In this document: in pieces, positions 44,117 through 52,742 of the stretch
Numbering within the stretch: position 1 is the stretch's first letter
How the letters are laid out: each line of letters starts with the position of its first letter
NCBI RefSeq assembly: GCF_000600335.2
Contig: NZ_KK088556.1
Span: 1-64,000, forward strand
Direction of reading: 5' to 3'
DNA length: 64,000 nucleotides
DNA from: Rubellimicrobium mesophilum DSM 19309
GTDB lineage: Bacteria > Pseudomonadota > Alphaproteobacteria > Rhodobacterales > Rhodobacteraceae
Notes under the pieces: model-generated
Told to the model about the DNA's origin: nothing
The model's database searches: none
What the model saw: only the letters and a program-made list of their open reading frames with translations
Position numbers and translations under genes: made by a program

Positions 44117-45506
44117 AGCAGCACCACCGTAGCCAGTCCCAGGAATACGAAGAAGCCCGTCACGTCGGTCATGGTCGTCACGAAGGTCCCCGAGGCGAGC
44201 GCCGGGTCCACGCCCAGCCGTTCGAGAACCAGCGGGATGAAGGTCCCCGCGAGCGACGCCACCAGGAGGTTCACTACCAGCGCGACCGCGATGACGGCAC
44301 CCAGGTCCACCGAGCCGAAGAGCAGCATCGTGGCAAGGCCCAGGAACGCGGCGAGGGCCACCCCGTTCAGAAGCCCCACCAGCGCCTCGCGCCGGATCAC
44401 TCGCCAGGCGTTCGACCGCGTGAGGTCCCGCGTGGCCAGCGCCCGCACGGCGACGGTCAGCGACTGCGTCCCCGCGTTGCCGCCCATGGAGGCCACGATG
44501 GGCATGAGCACGGCCAGCGCCACCAGCGCCTGGATCGTCCCCGCGAAGCGCGAGATCACCAGCGCCGAGAGGCCCGCCGTGCCGAGGTTCACGATGAGCC
44601 AGGGGATGCGCTGGCGCGCGGTGGCCAGCACCGGGTCCGACAGCGCGCCCTCTCCCACGCCGGCGAGGCGCAGGATGTCCTCCTCGTGCTCCTCGTCGAG
44701 CACGGTCATGGCATCGTCGATGGTCACGACGCCCACGAGCCGGTCGTCGTCGTCCACCACGGGGGCCGAGATCAGGTGATACCTCTCGAAGGCGCGCGCG
44801 ACGTCGCCCTGGTCGTCTTCGACATGGAAGGTGCGGAAGCTGTCCTCGGTGATGTCCCGCAGCCTCACGTCGCGCCGGGACGACAGGATGCGCCCCAGCG
44901 TGACGTAGCCCACGGGCTTGAGGCGCGGATCGACCAGCACGACGTGGTAGAACTGGTCGGGAAGCGTGATCCCCGAGCGCAGGAAGTCGATGGCGTCGCC
45001 CACGGTCCAATGCGAGGGCGCGCGCACCACCTCGGACTGCATGAGGCGGCCGGCCGAGTCCTCGGGGTAGGCCAGCGCCTTCTCGACGGCGATCCGATCG
45101 GCGGCAGGCAGCGCGGCCAGCACCTCGGCCTGCCCCTCGGCATCGAGATCCTCCACGAGGTCGACGACGTCGTCGGTCTCGAGGTCCTGCACCGCGAGGG
45201 CCAGCTCGCCGGGCGAGAGGCCCTCGATGACCTCCTCGCGCAGGGACTCATCGAGCTCGGACAGGATGTCCCCATCCACGCCGCCCTTCCAGAGCGCGAG
45301 GAGGTCACGCCGCTGGTTCGGGCCGATCTGCTCGAGGAGGTCGGCGATGTCGGCGGCGTGCAGGGGATCGAGCAGAGCATCGAGCCGGGGCGGCATCCCC
45401 CGCCCCCACGGGCATCGAGCGCCTCGTCCACGAGGCGGGGGTCGAGGCCGAACTCGTCCTCCTCGTCCTCGGGCGGCGGGGGAGCGATGTCGGATCGGTC
45501 GTCCAT
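44113..45506 (-). CDS. mgtE: Magnesium transporter MgtE, frame break near the N-terminus
   Basis: A channel-like Mg2+ transporter of about 464 residues: MgtE N-domain (LLDPLHAADIADLLEQIGPN…), two CBS domains (VTLGRILSSRRDVRLRDITE; VVDDDDRLVGVVTIDDAMTV), and five C-terminal membrane helices (LAVLMPIVASMGGNAGTQSL). The best N-terminus, MDDRSDIAPPPPEDEEDEFG from ATG 45506, is in a different frame from the rest; one base is missing in the adjoining C5 runs at 45397–45407. Alternatively translation begins at the internal ATG 45396 and yields an intact protein of 427 residues. Its stop overlaps the cyclo-ligase start. Confidence 0.88.
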
Positions 45507-45616
45507 TCCCCCCTGCCCCCATGCTGCCGACGCGGCGGACCCTAGCGATTTTCGGTGCGGGGGCAACGGGGGACGGCCGGTTTGCAGCGCCCGCGCGGGA
45601 CCCCTAAGGTGCGGGC

Positions 45617-46918
45617 ATGACCACGCATCTTCTCCTCGGCCAGACCCTTGCCTTCACCGGCGACCCCTTCTCCCGGCCCTGGGAGGACTGCGTGGAGCAC
45701 CACGAGAGCGGCGGCGTCCTCGTCCGGGACGGTCGCATCGAGGCGGTGGGGGACGGGAACGCCCTGCAGGCCGCGAATCCCGGCGTTCCGGTGGCGAACT
45801 ACGGCCGTGACCTGATCCTGCCGGGCTTCGTGGACGCCCACATGCACTATCCCCAGACGGGCATCATCGCCTCCTGGGGCAAGCGGCTGATCGACTGGCT
45901 GAACACCTACACCTTCCCCGAGGAGATGCGGTTCCGGGATCCAGCCTACGCGGCGGAGGTGGCGGGCCGGACGCTCGACCTCGCGCTGGCCCACGGGACG
46001 ACGACGCTCTGCTCCTTCTGCACGATCCATCCCGAAAGCGTGGACGCCTTCTTCGAGGCGGCGCAGGCGCGGGAAATGCGGGTCGTGGCGGGCAAGACCT
46101 GCATGGACCGCGACACCGCGCCCGAGGGGCTGCGGGACACCGCTCGGGCCGCCCACGACGAGAGCGCGGCGCTGATCGCCCGGTGGCATGGCCGAGGCCG
46201 TGCGACCTACGCCATCACGCCCCGCTTCTCGCCCACGTCCACGCCGGCGCAACTCGAGGCGCTCGGGGCCCTTTGGGCCGGGAATCCCACCTGTCTGATG
46301 CAGACTCATCTGAGCGAGCAGGTGGACGAGGTGGCCTGGGTCCGGGGCCTCTATCCCGAGGCGCGGGACTACCTCGACACCTACGAATCCCACGGCCTTC
46401 TCGGCGCTCGGGGGCTCTACGGCCACTCGATCCACCTCGAGCCGCGCGAGATCGACCGGCTGCGGGAGGTCGGGGCGGCCGTGGTCCACTGCCCGACCTC
46501 GAACACCTTCATCGGCTCGGGGCTCTTCGACCTCGCGGGCCTCAAGGGACGGGGCATCCCGGTGGGCCTCGCCACCGACACGGGGGGCGGGTCGTTCTTC
46601 TCGATGCTGCGGACGATGGCCGCCGCCTACGAGGTCGCGCAACTGCGGGGGCAGGCGATCCACCCGGCCCAGCTCCTCTGGCTCGCCACCGAGGCGAGCG
46701 CGCGGGCCCTGCATCTCGACGGCACCATCGGGAGCCTGAGGCCCGGGGCGGACGCGGACCTCGTGGTCCTGGACCTCGCCTCGACGCCCGCCGTCGCGCA
46801 GCGGGCCAAGCGGGCCGAGGACCTGTGGCAGGCGGTGTTCCCCACCATCATGATGGGCGACGATCGCGCGATCCGGGCGACCTGGGTAGCGGGACGGCCT
46901 ATGGCGCGCCCCGCCTGA
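45617..46918 (+). CDS. guaD: Guanine deaminase
   Basis: A 433-residue amidohydrolase converting guanine to xanthine. Zinc ligands are in VDAHMHYPQTG, QTHLSEQVDEV, YGHSIHLEPRE and LATDTGGGSFFSML; CPTSNTFIGSGLFD is a family mark of GuaD within the amidohydrolases. With the nucleoside importer and phosphorylase 33 kb away it completes a route from guanosine to xanthine. It stands alone, convergent with the CAP-domain gene (7 bases). Confidence 0.93.
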   Translation: MTTHLLLGQTLAFTGDPFSRPWEDCVEHHESGGVLVRDGRIEAVGDGNALQAANPGVPVANYGRDLILPGFVDAHMHYPQTGIIASWGKRLIDWLNTYTFPEEMRFRDPAYAAEVAGRTLDLALAHGTTTLCSFCTIHPESVDAFFEAAQAREMRVVAGKTCMDRDTAPEGLRDTARAAHDESAALIARWHGRGRATYAITPRFSPTSTPAQLEALGALWAGNPTCLMQTHLSEQVDEVAWVRGLYPEARDYLDTYESHGLLGARGLYGHSIHLEPREIDRLREVGAAVVHCPTSNTFIGSGLFDLAGLKGRGIPVGLATDTGGGSFFSMLRTMAAAYEVAQLRGQAIHPAQLLWLATEASARALHLDGTIGSLRPGADADLVVLDLASTPAVAQRAKRAEDLWQAVFPTIMMGDDRAIRATWVAGRPMARPA

Positions 46919-46925
46919 GACGGGC

Positions 46926-47396
46926 TCAGCAGCCGTCCGCGAACATCAGGACCCAGAAGCCCTGCGACTCGCCCAGGCCGAAGACGCCGTAGTTGCGGCC
47001 CAGCATGTTGGCGCGGTGGCCTGACGAGGTCGCCCAGCCGTTGAAGGCATCCTGCGCGCTGCGCTGGCCCCAGGCGATGTTCTCGGCGAAGTAGCCCTGT
47101 CCCTGGCAGCCGGCGGCTCGGGCCCGCACGACGACGTTCGAGCCATCGCGGCCGGTGTGGGAGAAGTCATCCCCGCGCGCCATGTCCTCGGCATAGGCCT
47201 GCGCTGCCGACGAGAGGACTCGGCTCTCGCTCAGCCCGCCGAGGCCGTAGTTGGCGCGGAACTGGTTCAGTGCCGCGCCGAACCCGCCCGAGGAGGAGGA
47301 CGCCATCCAGAGCGCCTCGGCCGAGCCGGACGACGGCGCGGCAAGGAGCCCACCCGAGAGGAGAAAGGCCGCAAGAAGGGCCGGAATAAGTCGCAT
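46926..47396 (-). CDS. CAP-domain (SCP/PR1) secreted protein
   Basis: A 156-residue secreted protein with a signal peptide (MRLIPALLAAFLLSGGLLAA). The CAP domain shows the helix LNQFRANYGL, the His of DDFSHTGRDGSNV, GYFAENIAWGQ and the second His in SSGHRANMLGRNYGVFGLG. Two cysteines (AAGCQGQG and the C-terminal Cys) may pair. Bacterial CAP proteins are of uncertain function. The ATG at 47396 begins the signal peptide; the frame is open further up without meaning. Confidence 0.85.
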   Translation of the reverse strand: MRLIPALLAAFLLSGGLLAAPSSGSAEALWMASSSSGGFGAALNQFRANYGLGGLSESRVLSSAAQAYAEDMARGDDFSHTGRDGSNVVVRARAAGCQGQGYFAENIAWGQRSAQDAFNGWATSSGHRANMLGRNYGVFGLGESQGFWVLMFADGC

Positions 47397-47878
47397 CGAA
47401 CTGCTCGCTTGGCTGTCCCACGAGAGCAGTAGCCAGCAGGATTTTGTCATTCCATTGGCCGACCGCCTCCGCAAAACGGCAACAGCGTGTTTCCGCTCAA
47501 CCAACAGGCGAGTTTCCGCGGGAGGCCGGGATGCCCTCCCGCTTGAAATCGGGGGACGACACCGAATCGGCGACGCCTTGCCGGAAGCTGCGGACTTCCG
47601 ACCGAACTCCGCTGGCTCGGGGTTGATCGGCCTGGAGCCGTCGAACGCTGGACCGCCTTCGTCTTGAACTTCCGATCGGGATATCCTGCGTAAGTCCGGG
47701 CGCTCCGCGCGTGAACGCGAATCGGGTGCGACCTCTGGGGAGCCTTGGCCGGACGTCAGCAGCCGCAATGCTCGCTAGGGTGATTTCCCTGCGACTGGAC
47801 TCACGCCGGGTCGGCTTGGTGGGGCCCTCTTGGCCACAATCCCGAAAGGCGGAAACGGCAGGCCGGCTGCCGGACCCG
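47397..47878. other. Intergenic stretch of 482 bases without a supportable gene
   Basis: Lower GC than its neighbours and uneven third-base composition in all frames. It contains a 7-bp hairpin (CGGGAGG 47519–47525, CCTCCCG 47535–47541). No start codon with a ribosome binding site leads to a recognisable protein. It must hold the promoter of the CAP-domain gene (minus). It may be a decayed gene or old insertion. Confidence 0.5.
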
Positions 47879-48691
47879 TCAGGACCCCGCCAGCAGTTCC
47901 ATCGCGGCGGCATGGATTTCGGCATTGGCCGCTGCCAGGAGGCGTCCACCCCCGTGGGCGGGCCGGCCGTCCCAACCGGTCGCGATCCCGCCCGCCGCCG
48001 TCACGACGGCGATGGGGGCCTGCACGTCGTAGGGCTGGAGTCCGGCCTCGATCACCAGGTCCACCTGCCCCGCCGCGAGCAGCGCGTAGCCGTAGCAGTC
48101 CATGCCGTAGCGCACGAGACGCGCCTGGTCGGCCACGCGGCGAAAGGCCCGATGCTCCTCCTCGGTGCCGATCTCGGGGAAGGTGGTGAGGATCGTGGCC
48201 CCGGCGAGCGGACGCGCCGGGGCGGTGCGCAGGCGGGCGGTCCCCAGCGGCCCCGTGACCGAGGCCTCGCCCAAGCCGCCGAAGAACCGCTCTCCGATGT
48301 AGGGCTGGTCGATGATGCCGTAGAGCGGCCCCTCGGCGTCGGAGACGGCGACGAGGACGCCCCAGGTCGGTGTCCCGCTGATATAGCCGCGCGTGCCATC
48401 TATGGGATCCAGCACCCAAGTCAGGCCGGAGGTGCCGTCCAGCGTCCCGTATTCCTCCCCCAGGATGCCGTCCTGGGGCCTCTCCCGTGCCAGGACGGCC
48501 CGCATGGCCCGCTCTGCGGCGCGATCCGCCTCGGTCACGGGGTCGAACCGCCCCCCCGGGCCGGGGCCCTTGTCATCGGAAGCGATCCCCGTGCGGAAAT
48601 GGCGGAGCGTCTCGGGCCGGGCCGCGTCGGCGAGGGCCTGGGCCGTCCGGATCAGGTGGGCCCGCGTGTCGGGGCTCAGGGTGTCGCGCAT
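47879..48691 (-). CDS. Inositol-monophosphatase family enzyme, probably histidinol-phosphatase
   Basis: A 270-residue Mg-dependent phosphatase. ILGEEYGTLDG, WVLDPIDGTRGYISGTPTWG and LQPYDVQAPIAVVTAAGG give the metal-binding signature. The form LDPIDGTRGYISG followed by a YDVQAPI (instead of WDxAAG) is what I associate with HisN-type histidinol-phosphatases rather than SuhB. The ATG at 48691 is chosen since the upstream frame is Pro/Arg-rich noise. A second IMPase paralogue (SuhB-like) lies at 57513. Confidence 0.85.
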   Translation of the reverse strand: MRDTLSPDTRAHLIRTAQALADAARPETLRHFRTGIASDDKGPGPGGRFDPVTEADRAAERAMRAVLARERPQDGILGEEYGTLDGTSGLTWVLDPIDGTRGYISGTPTWGVLVAVSDAEGPLYGIIDQPYIGERFFGGLGEASVTGPLGTARLRTAPARPLAGATILTTFPEIGTEEEHRAFRRVADQARLVRYGMDCYGYALLAAGQVDLVIEAGLQPYDVQAPIAVVTAAGGIATGWDGRPAHGGGRLLAAANAEIHAAAMELLAGS

Positions 48692-48751
48692 CAGGCCGCT
48701 CCGCTCCCGGGATCGCCGGGGCGGTATCGCGGCCCGGGGCACCGGGTCAAG

Positions 48752-49126
48752 TCAGGCGGCGTCGCTCAGGACACGAGCGAGGTCGAAGAGCCGGCGGCGC
48801 TGCGTCTCGGGGATCGCGTAGTAGGAGCGCAGGAGCTCCAGCGCCTCGCGGTCCGAGAGGAGGTCGTCGGGCATGTCGGCGACCAGGTTGCCATCGACGG
48901 GGGCCCGGCTGTCCATCCCCTCGAAGAAGAAGGAGACCGGCACGTTTAGCGCGCCGGCGATGTCCCAGAGCCGGGAGGCGCTGACCCGATTCGCGCCGGT
49001 TTCGTACTTCTGGATCTGCTGGAACTTGATCCCGACCTTGTCAGCCAGTTGCTGCTGAGTCGTGCCAAGCGTCCAGCGCCGATGGCGGATGCGTTTGCCC
49101 ACATGCACGTCGACGGGATGCTTCAT
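48752..49126 (-). CDS. XRE family transcriptional regulator
   Basis: A 124-residue helix-turn-helix protein: KRIRHRRWTLGTTQQQLADK, then VGIKFQQIQKYETGANRVSA, and SRLWDIAGALNVPVSFFFEG. This Cro/C1-type domain fills residues 8–75; a short helical tail follows. Proteins of this exact type are common in Rhodobacterales and Rhizobiales. The ATG at 49126 starts the family consensus MKHPVDVHVGKR. A 27-base palindrome about 100 bases upstream might be its own operator. Confidence 0.88.
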   Translation of the reverse strand: MKHPVDVHVGKRIRHRRWTLGTTQQQLADKVGIKFQQIQKYETGANRVSASRLWDIAGALNVPVSFFFEGMDSRAPVDGNLVADMPDDLLSDREALELLRSYYAIPETQRRRLFDLARVLSDAA

Positions 49127-49223
49127 GTTGCGCTTCCTTACGTGGTTCCATTTCGTCGCAGCCGCGCCGGACCTTGTAAGGGGTCGCCCCACCCCCGGGT
49201 AGAACAGGCTTCGGTCAGTTTGC

Positions 49224-49250
49224 GTTCCGATGCCTCGGATATATCGGAAC
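49224..49250. promoter_or_regulatory. Palindrome upstream of the XRE regulator gene
   Basis: GTTCCGAT at 49224–49231 and ATCGGAAC at 49243–49250 form an 8-bp inverted repeat with an 11-base AT-containing spacer. It lies between the XRE gene (start 49126) and the 3' end of the LysR gene (49305). Length and symmetry suit a dimeric regulator site. Confidence 0.4.
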
Positions 49251-49304
49251 ACGGATAGGTTGAACAGGTGGGATTTTCCTTACCCTTAGCGATCCTGGGA
49301 CCCG

Positions 49305-50210
49305 TCAGGCGGGCACCGCCCTCGCCATCTCCGCCCCGCTCCGCGCGGGGGAGGAGACCGAACCGCCGAACTCCCGCCGGATCAGCTCCACGAGGTCCTT
49401 CTGCGCGGGGCTTGCGCCCGAGTCGCGGGAATAGAGGTTGATGTGGACCGACCAGAGCTCGGGCAGCACGCCGCCGTGGTCGATCCGCTCCGAGGAGTAG
49501 GGCTCGTGTCCCGCGATCGCCGCGTGGATGGCGAGGTCGGCGCTGACCGTGGCATAGACCATCTGGTCCGAGCTGCTCTCGATGGCCATCTCCCAGGGGA
49601 TGCCGACCTCGTCGAGCCGCTTCTGCACGGGCTGGCGGAAGATGCAGTCCCGGCAGAAGGCGATTCGGAGCGGCGAGGACTGCCAGGCCACGCCGCCGGG
49701 CGCGCCGACCCAGATGAGGGGGCTCACCACCAGGGTCTCGGCGCCCGGCCGAGGGCCGTCCTCGGTGGTGAGGATCACGTCGATCTCCCCCTTCTCGAAG
49801 CCGGCCTGGAGCATCCGGGTGTAGTCGGACAGCAGGTTCACCTTCACGCGCGGGTAGTCCCGGGCGAATCGGCGCAGGACCTGCGGCACCGCCGGATAGA
49901 CGATGTCGAAGGGCACACCGAGCACGATCTCCCCCGCCTCGTCCCGGGCCGAGAGCCGCCGCCAGGCTTCGTCGTTGATCGACAGCATCCGCCGGGCATA
50001 GCCCACCAGGAGCTCGCCGCAGGGCGTCAGCGACACGCCGCGCCCCGTCCGGTCGAGAAGCTCCAACCCCAGGGTCTCCTCGAGCCTCTTGAGCTGCATG
50101 GAGACCGCCGACTGCGTCAGGTGCACGAGGCCCGCGGCCTTGGTCACGCTGCCGGTATCCGCGACCGTCACCAGCGAGCGGAGGGAGGCCAGGTCGAGGT
50201 TGCGGGGCAT
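49305..50210 (-). CDS. LysR family transcriptional regulator
   Basis: A 301-residue regulator: winged helix at residue 7–65 (LRSLVTVADTGSVTKAAGLV, HLTQSAVSMQLKRLEE), effector domain from about 90. Two cysteines in IAFCRDCIFRQPVQKRL could be redox- or metal-sensitive. The target is unknown; the divergently transcribed DUF1127 gene, with 134 AT-rich bases between starts, is the first candidate. Confidence 0.9.
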   Translation of the reverse strand: MPRNLDLASLRSLVTVADTGSVTKAAGLVHLTQSAVSMQLKRLEETLGLELLDRTGRGVSLTPCGELLVGYARRMLSINDEAWRRLSARDEAGEIVLGVPFDIVYPAVPQVLRRFARDYPRVKVNLLSDYTRMLQAGFEKGEIDVILTTEDGPRPGAETLVVSPLIWVGAPGGVAWQSSPLRIAFCRDCIFRQPVQKRLDEVGIPWEMAIESSSDQMVYATVSADLAIHAAIAGHEPYSSERIDHGGVLPELWSVHINLYSRDSGASPAQKDLVELIRREFGGSVSSPARSGAEMARAVPA

Positions 50211-50344
50211 ATCACATCTCCTGATGACTTACCCATCCAACATTCATTTCACTTATGTCCCGCGGAGGCTCATTTATCAAGCATCGGAATGACGGAGACC
50301 CCGGTCATCACGAAATTGAAGCCCGGCTATTGGAGGAAACGATC

Positions 50345-50560
50345 ATGGAACGTGCTCTTTCGACGACCCACGGCTCCCACCGGACGGGGGGCCTCCGGCC
50401 TCTCGGCCGGTTCGTGGGCCTCATGTCCCTCGGACGTTCGCGCCGCCGTCTGGGCGAACTCGAGGATCATCTCCTGCGCGACATCGGCCTGACCGCGGCC
50501 GAGGCGCGGCGCGAAGCCGAAAAGCCGGTCTGGAATGCGCCGGCCCATTGGCTGCGCTAA
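50345..50560 (+). CDS. DUF1127 (YjiS-like) small protein
   Basis: A 71-residue basic protein ending in the DUF1127 domain: SRRRLGELEDHLLRDIGLTA, then EARREAEKP. Arg-rich DUF1127 proteins in alphaproteobacteria affect RNA binding and phosphate or stress adaptation. The ATG at 50345, preceded by GAGGAAACG, is preferred to the longer frame from 50255 since the upstream part lies in the AT-rich promoter region. Divergent from the LysR gene. Confidence 0.85.
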   Translation: MERALSTTHGSHRTGGLRPLGRFVGLMSLGRSRRRLGELEDHLLRDIGLTAAEARREAEKPVWNAPAHWLR

Positions 50561-50582
50561 ATTCAGCAGCTCTGGATCTTGT

Positions 50583-50611
50583 CTTGAAAAGCCCGACCCC
50601 TCTTCCAATAT
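50583..50611 (+). promoter_or_regulatory. Candidate RpoH (sigma-32) promoter of the Bax-inhibitor-1 gene
   Basis: CTTGAAA (50583–50589), 15 bases, CCAATAT (50605–50611). Counted the alphaproteobacterial way, CTTG-N18-CCAATAT differs from CYTATNT at one position. It ends 57 bases before the ATG at 50669. Heat-shock control is plausible since this family interacts with the FtsH protease. Confidence 0.5.
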
Positions 50612-50668
50612 GCAGCCGCGAGGGCGCCGTAGGCCACACGGCGTCCCTGAGGCAACTCGGAGGGTTCC

Positions 50669-51451
50669 ATGGCTGACTACACCACGATCCGCGCGCGCAC
50701 GGCCGGCACCCAAGCCGCGCGGATCGACGAAGGGCTTCGCGCCTACATGAATCGGGTCTACGGCACGATGTCCGTCGGCATGCTGATCACGGGGGCCGCC
50801 GCCTGGGCGATCGCCGGGCTGTCGGTCACGAGCGATCCGACGGGCGCGGCCGCGCAGATCGGCGCCAACGAATACCTGACCAACTTCGGCTACGCGCTCT
50901 ACGCCTCGCCGCTGAAGTGGGTCGTGATGTTCCTGCCGCTGGTGATGGTCTTCGCCTTCTCGGCCGCGCTGAACCGGATGTCCGCCGCGGCGGCGCAGGT
51001 CTTCTTCTACGTCTATGCCCTCGCGATGGGCGCCTCGCTGAGCTCGATCTTCCTCGTGTTCACGGGCACCTCGATCGCGCAGGTCTTCCTCGTCACCGCG
51101 ATCGCCTTCGCGGGCCTGTCGCTCTACGGCTACACGACCAAGCGCGACCTGAGCGCGATGGGCACCTTCCTGATGATGGGCCTGATCGGTCTCGTCGTCG
51201 CGATGATCGTGAACATCTTCCTGGCCTCCCCGGCGATGAGCTTCGCGATCTCGGCCATCGGCGTGCTGATCTTCGCGGGCCTGACGGCCTACGATACCCA
51301 GACCATCAAGGGGACCTACGTGGCCCACGCCACGCAAGGCGACTCGGAGTGGCTGGGCAAGGCGGCCGTGATGGGCGCGCTGCAGCTCTACCTCGACTTC
51401 ATCAACCTCTTCATGTTCCTGCTGCAGTTCATGGGCGACCGCCGGAGCTGA
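50669..51451 (+). CDS. Bax inhibitor-1 / YccA family membrane protein
   Basis: A 260-residue protein with seven membrane helices. AYMNRVYGTMSVGMLITGAA near the start and FAGLTAYDTQTIKGTYV near residue 205–221 are BI-1 family signatures (UPF0005), the latter with the Asp pair thought to sense pH or calcium. E. coli YccA modulates FtsH proteolysis. Preceded by CGGAGG and a candidate heat-shock promoter; followed by a strong terminator. Confidence 0.93.
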   Translation: MADYTTIRARTAGTQAARIDEGLRAYMNRVYGTMSVGMLITGAAAWAIAGLSVTSDPTGAAAQIGANEYLTNFGYALYASPLKWVVMFLPLVMVFAFSAALNRMSAAAAQVFFYVYALAMGASLSSIFLVFTGTSIAQVFLVTAIAFAGLSLYGYTTKRDLSAMGTFLMMGLIGLVVAMIVNIFLASPAMSFAISAIGVLIFAGLTAYDTQTIKGTYVAHATQGDSEWLGKAAVMGALQLYLDFINLFMFLLQFMGDRRS

Positions 51452-51476
51452 CCGGAGCGTGACAGGATCGACCAGG

Positions 51477-51503
51477 GGGCCGGCGGAGACGCCGGCCCTT
51501 TTT
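51477..51503 (+). terminator. Intrinsic terminator after the Bax-inhibitor-1 gene
   Basis: GGGCCGGCG (51477–51485), GAGA loop, CGCCGGCCC (51490–51498), then TTTTT. A textbook terminator for the plus strand, 26 bases after the stop codon. The opposite-strand GNAT gene ends at 51510, so it may serve that gene too, less well. Confidence 0.9.
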
Positions 51504-51509
51504 CTTATT

Positions 51510-52001
51510 TCATAGGTCCCGCTCCATCTCGACGGCCGGGAAGTCGGCACCACCGAAGCGGAGCAGGATCGGGCGCAGGGGCCGGAAGCCCAAGGCCTCG
51601 TAGAAGCGCACGGCGGTCAGGGTGGAGAGCGAGGAGAGCCGCTGCGCCCCGGCCTCGCGCGCGTCCAGCATCACCTGCTCCATGACCGCCCGCCCGACCC
51701 CCTGCCGCGCGACCCTCGCGTCGGTGGCGACATGGCGGACATGGCCCAGGCCAGGCACCACGGGACCGCCGGAGGGCGGCTCGGGCGACCAGCCGCCGGC
51801 TCCGAGAAGCCGCCCCTCCTCCTCGGCCAGGAAGTAGCGCCCCGAGGCAATTAGCCTTGGCTGCGCCCGCGCCATGCGGGGAAGCGCGAGGACCAGCGTG
51901 GAGGGAGGATAGTCGGCCCTGAGCTGCGGCCCGTAGGACCGCCCGAGCAGCGCGTCCACGGCGCCGATGTCGTCAGGCGTGGCGCGGCGGACGGTCAGCA
52001 T
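51510..52001 (-). CDS. GNAT family N-acetyltransferase
   Basis: A 163-residue acetyltransferase. Motif A is HVATDARVARQGVGRAVMEQ (about residue 90–110), followed by the family pattern SLSTLTAVRFYEALGFRPL. Substrate unknown. The start MLTVRRATPDDIGAVDALLG is the usual beginning of such proteins. It is followed on the plus map by rpmG on the same strand, 73 bases apart with a terminator between, so it is a separate unit. Confidence 0.88.
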   Translation of the reverse strand: MLTVRRATPDDIGAVDALLGRSYGPQLRADYPPSTLVLALPRMARAQPRLIASGRYFLAEEEGRLLGAGGWSPEPPSGGPVVPGLGHVRHVATDARVARQGVGRAVMEQVMLDAREAGAQRLSSLSTLTAVRFYEALGFRPLRPILLRFGGADFPAVEMERDL

Positions 52002-52022
52002 GGGTCCCCCCGAACGGACGAA

Positions 52023-52049
52023 GGGGCCGCGTGCGGCACACGCGACCCC
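52023..52049 (-). terminator. Stem-loop terminator after rpmG
   Basis: On the minus strand GGGGTCGCGTG pairs with CACGCGGCCCC (one G·U pair) over a 5-base loop, followed by TTCGTCCGTT. It starts 26 bases after the rpmG stop. The T-run is interrupted, so moderate strength. Confidence 0.6.
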
Positions 52050-52074
52050 CGTCAGATCGAACCCGAAGGACGGG

Positions 52075-52242
52075 TTACTTGATCTTGCCTTCCTTGTACT
52101 CGACGTGCTTGCGCACGACGGGGTCGTACTTACGGACCGTCATCTTCTCGGTCATGGTGCGGGCGTTCCTCTTGGTGACGTAGAAGTGCCCGGTGCCCGC
52201 CGAGGAGTTGAGGCGGATCTTGATGGTGGTCGGCTTGGCCAT
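52075..52242 (-). CDS. rpmG: 50S ribosomal protein L33
   Basis: A 55-residue ribosomal protein: [34 protein letters not shown] and [18 protein letters not shown] read without a break on the minus strand from ATG 52242 to TAA 52075. This is the cysteine-free L33 that does not bind zinc. It is too short for length-filtered gene lists. GGGAGAG precedes the start. Its neighbour upstream is the RNase P RNA gene. Confidence 0.96.
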   Translation of the reverse strand: MAKPTTIKIRLNSSAGTGHFYVTKRNARTMTEKMTVRKYDPVVRKHVEYKEGKIK

Positions 52243-52343
52243 GTGCGTCTCTCCCGTCGCGGGAGGTGGCCCGCGTGAATCTCGGATGAAGCCCGCCTTC
52301 TAGCGGCAAGGGCGTTGGTGTCAACCCGCCAAAGGCGGCGAGA

Positions 52344-52734
52344 GGCGCGCGGACGGCCTGTAAGCCGGATTCTGTCCGGGGGCCGAAGCCCCCTGGATGA
52401 CCATTCCTCTCGATCCGCCGTTGCCGACGGACCTCTAGCTGCCAACCCGGGTTCCTCGGGCTGAAGCATCCCTGCCTTGCGGCGCGGAACCCCTATTTGG
52501 CATTGCTCCCGGTGGGGCTTGCCGTGCCGGTCCGGTTGCCCGTCCCGCGGTGGGCTCTTGCCCCACCGTTTCACCTTTTCCCCGACCAGGTCGGGGTAGT
52601 CTGTTCTCTGTGGCGCTTTCCCTCGGGTTTCCCCGGCCGGGCGTTACCCGGCACCGTGCTTTCCGGAGTCCGGACTTTCCTCGTGGGCCCAGGGTCGCCC
52701 CTTTGGCCCCCGCGGTCATCCAGCCATCCGCGCC
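52344..52734 (-). ncRNA. rnpB: RNase P RNA, bacterial class A
   Basis: The catalytic RNA that removes 5' leaders from tRNA precursors. On the plus map the 3' part reads GGCCTGTAAGCCGGATTCTG (the reverse of the nearly universal CR block near the RNA 3' end), and the far end pairs with it: GGCGCGGATGG at the RNA 5' end (about 52734) with CCGTCCGCGCGCC at the 3' end (about 52344) forms helix P1. Further conserved pieces are the regions around 52660–52720 (CR-I) and 52430–52450. The size, about 390 nucleotides, fits alphaproteobacterial rnpB. Ends are placed by the P1 pairing and are good to a few bases. Confidence 0.95.
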
Positions 52735-52742
52735 GGGCCGAT

